Shown piece after piece: positions 58,719 to 64,000 of a stretch of 64,000 nt of DNA. This stretch comes from Gigaspora margarita (lineage: Eukaryota; Glomeromycota; Glomeromycetes; Diversisporales; Gigasporaceae). The translations under genes and the position numbers were made by a program. Below the pieces are notes generated by a model that saw only the letters and a program-made list of their open reading frames with translations, did not search any database and was not told where the DNA came from. Location of the stretch: positions 35,363 through 99,362 of the forward strand of contig WTPW01000881.1 of the NCBI GenBank assembly GCA_009809945.1. Reading direction: 5' to 3'. The stretch's first letter is position 1; each line of letters begins with the position of its first letter.

Positions 58719-59239
58719 TAGTGAATTAACTTAGCAAAAAAATTGTTAATCAATGATTGATCTAAAAAATTTTTTAATCTATCAATAATCAAGAATACAT
58801 GTTTAATCGAGTATAATCAATCAAACATGTAATTTATGAGCTTGAGTGGATATAATTATATTATATTTACTAGTTAAAAAATATTATATTAAAATAATAA
58901 GGTAATAAGATTATAAAATTATATCTTTTCTTGAAATTGTATTCAAATAATGTGACCCAATAAGAGGCAAACACTATACCTTGATATTAATAATTACAAC
59001 ATTTTATCAAAAATTTTTGAACATATAAAATATTAATGTTAGATATTTAGATTAGAAATTAAATAATATTCCAAGTAAAATTATATTAAACTTTTAATCA
59101 ATCAATATAGTACTTATTTGATCAATCAATATCATCAATCATTGATTGATCTATTGTTGCTCAAATCTATTAATTAGTACTTGATTATTAACCTAAATTA
59201 ATTAATGATCGAGCATTATATAATCGAGTCAATTTACTA
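58719..59239. mobile_element. ~530-bp inverted-end element, copy 2
   Basis: Collinear with 33580-34115 over the whole length. Ends TAGTGAATTAACTTAGC and complement of TAGTAAATTGACTCGAT. Flanks CATGGATT and GTTAGAGC resemble the opposite flanks of copy 1. Non-coding. Confidence 0.65.
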
Positions 59240-59309
59240 GTTAGAGCACATTTTTTGCTATGTACCTTTTTGTCCATATTTAAAACATAATCCTTTTTGC
59301 CTATGAATT

Positions 59310-59467
59310 TTAATTATAATAAAAATTTAGTAACATTTGGACAATATTTTATTAGTATGTTTTTCAATTTTTCATAAAATTTAATAATCTGAAAATAAGC
59401 TACCTCTACGTTTTTTTGTATAGCTTTATGGCCAAAAAGAGTAGCTTATTTTTAGACAAATACAGTA
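59310..59467. mobile_element. Mariner-like MITE (AATAAGCTAC family), right-half fragment
   Basis: ACATTTGGACAATATTTTATTAG, then GAAAATAAGCTACC and GAGTAGCTTATTTTTAGACA, ending CAG before TA. It matches the right half of 59717-60031. The following 59470-59715 is AT-rich with TTTTATTTATAGTAATTTT repetition. Confidence 0.5.
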
Positions 59468-59716
59468 TTTTGGGAGTTTTTTATATAGATCTTTTTTATT
59501 TATAGTAATTTTTTGTTTATTTTTGAGGTTTTTCTGCAGATCTTTTTATTTTTAGTAATTTTATATATATTTTGAAGTTTTTTAGAAAGCTTTGTGTGCT
59601 TTTAAGAATTTAAACTTTGAAAAAATAGTGAAGAGCTTTTTAATAGCAGCTTTTTTGGTCTTATTTGAGAGAACTATTAGGGAAAGTGTAACTCAATATT
59701 GAAAGGCAAGCAACTA

Positions 59717-60031
59717 CATATATTGCCAAAAATAAGCTACTTTCGAAAATAAGCTACTCCCTGATTTTTTTCAAAAATCTTAAAATCCCATTAGCAGTTG
59801 CTACATATAAAAGTCTAAATTTTACTAAGTAAACCTCTCAAAAGTACCATTAAGTAAACTTGTTCAGAACATCAAAATACATATATAGTAAAAATTTTAC
59901 ATTATTTGAACAACTTTTTATTAGTATGTTTTTTAATTTTTTCAAAAAACTCAATGTTTCGACAATAAGCTATCCACGTTTTTGTGTAATTTTTTGGCCA
60001 AAAAGGGTAGCTTATTTTTGAACACATATGG
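59717..60031. mobile_element. Mariner-like MITE (AATAAGCTAC family) with partial core C7
   Basis: 315 bp between TA dinucleotides, ends CATATATTGCCAAAAATAAG and complement of CCATATGTGTTCAAAAATAA. Only the left arm of the palindromic core remains (about 59785-59900: GTTGCTACATATAAAAGTCT, AAGTAAACTTGTTCAGAACA). Confidence 0.65.
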
Positions 60032-60032
60032 T

Positions 60033-60760
60033 AACCTTTTGGTTAAAACTTCTTTGTAATAAATTACTTGTTTTGCATAAGTTAAAGAAGCAAAAACCAA
60101 AGATTTATCAAGATAAAAGTTGCAAGTTATGCAATAAAGACAAAGCAGAAACTCTAGAGCATCTAACTGTTTGTAAAAGCCTAGAGATAACCTAAAAGAA
60201 TTAGGAACAGTGATCTTAGAGATTATATAAAAGAAACTTTCAAAAAAATATAGGCACTTTTGTTTCTTGACAACTTCAGAAAATTTATTTTTGGTACTAG
60301 AGTTTTCACAAATAAAAAAAACTTTTTGTAAAAATGCTTAGCTAAAAGTTTGCTGCTAAAAAAGACTTTTAGAAAGTTGAAGTCTATAAAAATCAAACTA
60401 GAAAATATTAAAGGTTGCATTAAGAGCCTTTTATTTATTATATAAAATGGGTTTTAAAATTTTATTTATAAAGAAAGATATATTATAGTTACAAACTAGA
60501 AAAAAACTATAAACATTATAAAATCAATAAAAAAGCAGCTATCTGGTGAAAAAAAAATAAAGAGAGCCCTCTCTTTTCTTATTGTTATAATCAAAAAGGT
60601 GAAAATGGAAACAAATCATTAAGAATAAAGCAAGTTCATGATTTATAGTCAAATATGTTAGAGAATTATATTAAAAATAGCAATATAGGTACTCATGAAG
60701 CAACTGGATGATACCAGGTTTATAATGTAGTATAAACTTAGAATAATTTTTGTAATAAAT
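60033..60760 (+). pseudogene. LINE ORF2 3'-end fragment
   Basis: LLVLHKLKKQKPKIYQDKSC followed by KLCNKDKAETLEHLTVCKSL is the C-terminal CCHC-like region seen in RNase H-bearing LINEs of such fungi (compare 29275-29868). The frame breaks soon after, and the remainder to ~60760 is degenerate. No EN or RT upstream, so this is a truncated or dismembered copy; the MITE at 59717 marks its left edge. Confidence 0.6.
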
Positions 60761-60835
60761 TCTCAAAAGTTATTGTAATATTATATAAAATAAAGCACCA
60801 ACAAGACTGTCAAAGCCAAAAATATATATATATGT

Positions 60836-61012
60836 TGTGCCCCAAATGTAAATCGGCCCAGTTGTCAATCTGGCCAAATTAAAAATTAATTTAGCCCGGA
60901 TGTTAGGGTTAGGTTAGGGTTAGATTAGGCCAGTTTTTTATTTTGGCTGTAAATATTGACATCTGGGCTGTCCCAATTGACAACTGAGCCGATTTGCATT
61001 TGGGACACAACA
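60836..61012. mobile_element. Palindromic MITE with telomere-like TTAGGG words
   Basis: Ends GTTGTGCCCCAAATGTAAAT and complement of GTTGTGTCCCAAATGCAAAT, flanked by ATATAT on both sides. Near the middle (60902-60924) GTTAGGGTTAGGTTAGGGTT, a telomere-type repeat, lies off-centre. Non-coding. Confidence 0.7.
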
Positions 61013-61065
61013 TATATATTATTATTATTATTAATTATTATTATTATTTTTTGTATTATAGTTAT

Positions 61066-61303
61066 AGATAGGGTGAAATTGCCTTTCTTTTAATAGGTAA
61101 AATTGTTAAAATTGGTGAAATTAGTTTTTTTAACCATAAAAATTAATTTTTTTTTTTAAATTAAGAGTTGTTTAAATATTTTAAACTAAAATAAACCAAA
61201 CAACATACCTGTTTTATAATCTTTTATTTAAACAATATTAAAATGTTAAAATTATAATAAAATTTTAAAAATTAATTTCACCCACCTATAATTATGGTAG
61301 AAT
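61066..61303. mobile_element. Worn MITE-like inverted repeat
   Basis: TAGATAGGGTGAAATTG and complement of TAGGTGGGTGAAATTAAT with a TTTTAAAATT-rich middle. No TSD. The following 61310-61890 is AT-rich and includes a ~33-base T run (61554-61588) with no gene. Confidence 0.4.
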
Positions 61304-61553
61304 ATAAAATATAAAATACAGTATTTGGGCTACATACTGTATAAAACTTTTTTAATATAAAAATCACAAGTACAACACTTTGGATGCTGTTTGGACTTCT
61401 GTATCTGAAATATTGATATATGAATTGCATATTATTTTGGACGCGCATGGATTTATATCTGTAGGATCCGATTTTTGAAATAGCGAGCAGGATGCCCGTT
61501 ATTTCGGGATTTACGATAAATGTAAAATCAGTTTTTATGGTATAGTATCGATT

Positions 61554-61591
<38 letters not shown>

Positions 61592-61900
61592 CATAAGATC
61601 AATCTTTAGGTCGATAAGTTTCATGATTAATTTTAACAATACAGGGATATTAACATAGACTTTTTATTTGAACAATTCAGAAAATATTTGAACGATTCTA
61701 TCAGAGAATATGAGAATATGAACCAAAATTCAAGTTTTATTAAAGTACAAAGTACAATTTTTGTAAGAACGAGATCAATACATATATATATAATTTTCTA
61801 GTCTGACCGATACATTNATTTTATAATACTAAAAAAAAAAAAAATGAAAAAAACACAGATTTAAATGTAAAGAGGAATGAATAATCAAAGCCATTTGATT

Positions 61901-62311
61901 TCAAATTGCAGCGACTGGCGCACCAAGAAAACCGTTGGTAACCGGAGTAAATGGAAATGCGCCGAAACCACCAGTTAACGGAAGTAAACCAAAACCATTA
62001 ATGCCATTATTTGGCTGAGAAAATGAATTGAACGGACTAACAGCCGAGGTAGCGCCAGAAAGAGGAAGAGTCCGTTTCATAATAACCGGAATTTCGATAG
62101 GCATAGCGCTTTTCTTACTGATCGGGATTGTATCAGGAGAAGAACGTTTGGCTTGAGTAATGAATAAAGGAACAAATGAGGTAATAGGGCTTGTACGTTT
62201 ATTCACATCTGTAATGATATTAGAGGATTGTGGATTAACAGGAGCACATTGTGTGATCGTGGAGAAGGTATAAAAGAGAGAGATGAGTATAAGAAAAGTT
62301 AATTTAACCAT
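61901..62311 (-). CDS. Small secreted protein precursor with Kex2-type dibasic sites
   Basis: 136 residues on the minus strand, starting at the ATG that gives a clean signal peptide (MVKLTFLILISLFYTFSTIT, then QCAP with a plausible cleavage); an upstream in-frame extension lacks an ATG context and was not used. After the signal, KR occurs in NKRTSP, AKRSSP and MKRTLP, and KK in SKKSAM. These sites divide the first half into four short Pro/Ser/Ile-rich peptides of about 18-25 residues, and a Gly/Phe/Pro-rich C-terminal block (LPLTGGFGAFPFTPVTNGFL) follows. Kex2-like protease in the late Golgi would cut after KR. Such layouts are known for fungal pheromone-type precursors and Kex2-processed secreted effectors. 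No homologue recognised; only one Cys (in the signal/cleavage region). A TATA-like word lies ~90 bp upstream. Confidence 0.78.
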   Translation of the reverse strand: MVKLTFLILISLFYTFSTITQCAPVNPQSSNIITDVNKRTSPITSFVPLFITQAKRSSPDTIPISKKSAMPIEIPVIMKRTLPLSGATSAVSPFNSFSQPNNGINGFGLLPLTGGFGAFPFTPVTNGFLGAPVAAI

Positions 62312-62400
62312 GTTTGATATTGAATTGTATTGAAATAAATATTTTTTTAAGCAAAAAAGAGTTGTAGAACGTAGAGTCACATAGGTTTGAAAAGATGAGT

Positions 62401-62407
62401 ATTTATA
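62401..62407 (-). promoter_or_regulatory. TATA-like box of the secreted-protein gene
   Basis: TATAAAT read on the minus strand, about 90 bp upstream of the ATG at 62311, at a sensible distance for a fungal core promoter. Assigned by position and sequence only. Confidence 0.45.
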
Positions 62408-62641
62408 ATTCTACGGAAATCAAACTTAAGCTCGGACTTTTAAGAGATCGAATACACCGTTCTTGATGAAAATATGTTAATCTTCAGTAATATTATAGTA
62501 GAACCTTTATTAAAATTCGAAACAAAAGAATCAAAAAGATAAATTGCCTATTTCTCTTTATTAAAGCATTCATGATATCATGTATATTTAAAGCGCCTGA
62601 AAAAAGGCAGATATAAAGCAACAGCAATTGATGAGGAAAAA

Positions 62642-62845
62642 ATGGCATTTATGCGGATGAAGAATGCATCAAAAATTGATCGCATTAACGAAAATTTCAG
62701 GATAATTGCAAGGGAGAGTAGTTTCAGCTGTCACAAACACTTATCACAATACTTAACAAATTTTGATGAGGATTTTCGACTAAATTTATTATTAACTATC
62801 CTTAAAAACTTGTCTCGAAATAAAACCTTGGGCGTTACTTCGTGA
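62642..62845 (+). CDS. Possible small protein of unknown function
   Basis: 67 codons, ATG to TGA, MAFMRMKNASKIDRINENFR then a Cys-His pair (SCHKHLSQYL) and a Leu-rich C-terminal helix. It is not made of a repeat and has mixed codon use, unlike the low-complexity frames elsewhere. Not recognised. It could be a real short gene, a gene fragment or chance; no intron or domain decides. Confidence 0.25.
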   Translation: MAFMRMKNASKIDRINENFRIIARESSFSCHKHLSQYLTNFDEDFRLNLLLTILKNLSRNKTLGVTS

Positions 62846-63425
62846 GAATACTTCACTCAATCTGTATTGCTATATAATTTTCACATTACCAATATCTAGT
62901 GTTGCTAATTAAATTCAGCTTTTCTTGAATTAATGTCATACTAAATTATGCAAATGTTATTTTAAAAGTTTTATTAATTATATATTTCTGTTCTCGTTCT
63001 GTATGTCAAATTGAAATTTATGTCAGATCAAAATTTCAATACTGAAATTGGGATTAGAGGTTCAGGCGAATTGTAGTAACTTTTGCCGTAACTTATCGTA
63101 ACATAATAAAGTTACAGCAAAAATGCCTTAACTCATTATAATTATTATTAGAGATAGTTACGGAAAGCTACAGCAACCTGCATCACTAGTTGGGATGAAA
63201 CACTATAGTTTATTAATGGCATTATAATTATTTTGATCAGATGCAGATTTTAATTACATTAATAAGATTATGATCGTCACTGTATTAGAAAAATAAAGCT
63301 TAAGACGAACCTTTCGAGTCTATTGAATCAATTATTTATCGTTTTCGTTATTATCATAACAGATAAGTTAAGTATTCAATCACGTTTCGCGTATGTTTCA
63401 CATTAAGGTTACATTTTTGCCGATC
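62846..63425. other. Intergenic region
   Basis: AT-rich, with a GCCGTAACTTATCGTAACAT/GTTACAGC stretch at 63085-63180 that has loose inverted TTACRG words. No coding. Confidence 0.4.
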
Positions 63426-63428
63426 AAG

Positions 63429-63450
63429 CCAATCAAATTGCTTTTATAAA
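63429..63450 (+). promoter_or_regulatory. CCAAT and TATA boxes of the terminal gene
   Basis: CCAAT at 63429-63433 and TATAAA at 63445-63450, about 48-70 bp before the ATG at 63498. The combination and spacing look like a fungal core promoter. Confidence 0.5.
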
Positions 63451-63497
63451 GCTGTAACATGTTTCGTATCGATATCGATATACAATCTTAATCTACG

Positions 63498-64000
63498 ATG
63501 AATTCAGAACAAAGTTCACGTAGACGAACTGCTGGTGCGCCAATAACAGAAACTTTAGTCGATCCACAAAAAACAAATACACAACGCTCATCATCTCGTA
63601 TATCACGAATAATCAATTCGCTCAAATGGCTTACTTTTGCAGGGTGGATATTTTGGTACTTTGAGGTTGATAGTGGTGTGCAAAAAGTTTTGTCTTTAAA
63701 CGGATGGGTTAGGTATGTTATGATAGTTTGAAAAAGAAAAAAAAAACGACAAATTTTATTAAATATACTGAAAATTAAATTTTTTTTTTAAAATTTGTAG
63801 AACTTTATTCTTCGTTTCAACCTTTTCCTTACTTTCAACATTTTTTATTTTTTTTTATCTACAATATTTTCTTCCCTTTATAAAAGGTACCCCACCACCA
63901 AAATATTCAACGTGGAAACATGATAAAACATTAGGAAAACTTATACCTGTAGCAACTATCACAGGTACCATTGGTGTGGTGGGAATGATTATTGATTTTT
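63498..64000 (+). CDS. Multi-pass membrane protein, 5' part (two exons, runs off window)
   Basis: Exon 1 63498-63712 (codon split AG|A), intron 63713-63800 (GTATGT...TTTGTAG, 88 bp), exon 2 from 63801 open to the window end; about 138 residues visible. A Ser/Arg-rich, likely cytosolic N-terminus of ~40 residues precedes a first hydrophobic segment (WLTFAGWIFWYF). Exon 2 starts with a second one (LFFVSTFSLLSTFFIFFYL), then GTPPPKYSTWKHDKTLGKLI and a third (VATITGTIGVVGMIIDF). I do not recognise the family; organelle or ER membrane localisation is only a guess. The splice restores a hydrophobic frame that the unspliced read would terminate, which supports the intron. Confidence 0.75.

Overview
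This window looks like an AT-rich, gene-poor, transposon-packed stretch of a filamentous fungus genome, most likely an arbuscular mycorrhizal fungus (Glomeromycotina, Rhizophagus/Gigaspora type). The pointers are very low GC, short GT-AG introns, a decayed kinase of the expanded Glomeromycotina type, a FAR1-type DNA-binding domain, and abundant non-autonomous hAT, Harbinger and mariner-like elements. Genus is not determined. Everything here is read by eye, so element boundaries are strong where a target-site duplication (TSD) is given and approximate otherwise.

Layout. 1-3600: low complexity, short repeats and a GTTAGA-type minisatellite. 3650-11200: a tandem ~420-bp LTR-like repeat split by a 5.57-kb hAT transposon (4067-9636, 8-bp TSD) whose 5-exon BED/hAT transposase lies on the minus strand. 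11200-14150: AT-rich, no genes. About 14.5-33.5 kb: one old Ty3/Gypsy fossil on the minus strand, split by a nested Harbinger-like element (15008-20893) and by a 9.3-kb LINE (21231-30516), each carrying further insertions. 33.5-47.8 kb: serial fold-back/MITE insertions, including a 3.5-kb inverted-repeat element (36703-40233) with a tandem array of palindromes. 48-52.3 kb: fold-back repeats with tRNA-like (Pol III A/B box) ends, plus a small FAR1-domain gene (50051-50509). 52.7-58.7 kb: a ~57-bp tandem repeat, two copies of a ~1.1-kb tRNA-headed retroposon, and a kinase pseudogene cut off by one of them. 58.7-61.5 kb: MITEs and a LINE 3' fragment. 61.9-64.0 kb: the only convincing host genes, namely a secreted protein precursor with Kex2-type sites (minus) and the 5' part of an intron-containing membrane protein (plus, runs off the window).

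The most unusual structural signal is a ~350-bp palindromic core, beginning near GTTGCTACATAGTAAAGTC and ending with its reverse complement. It sits at or near the centre of three otherwise unrelated non-autonomous element types with 8-bp, 3-bp and TA target duplications. A related palindrome is tandemly arrayed at 37.7-40.0 kb. It may be a mobile or captured fold-back module.
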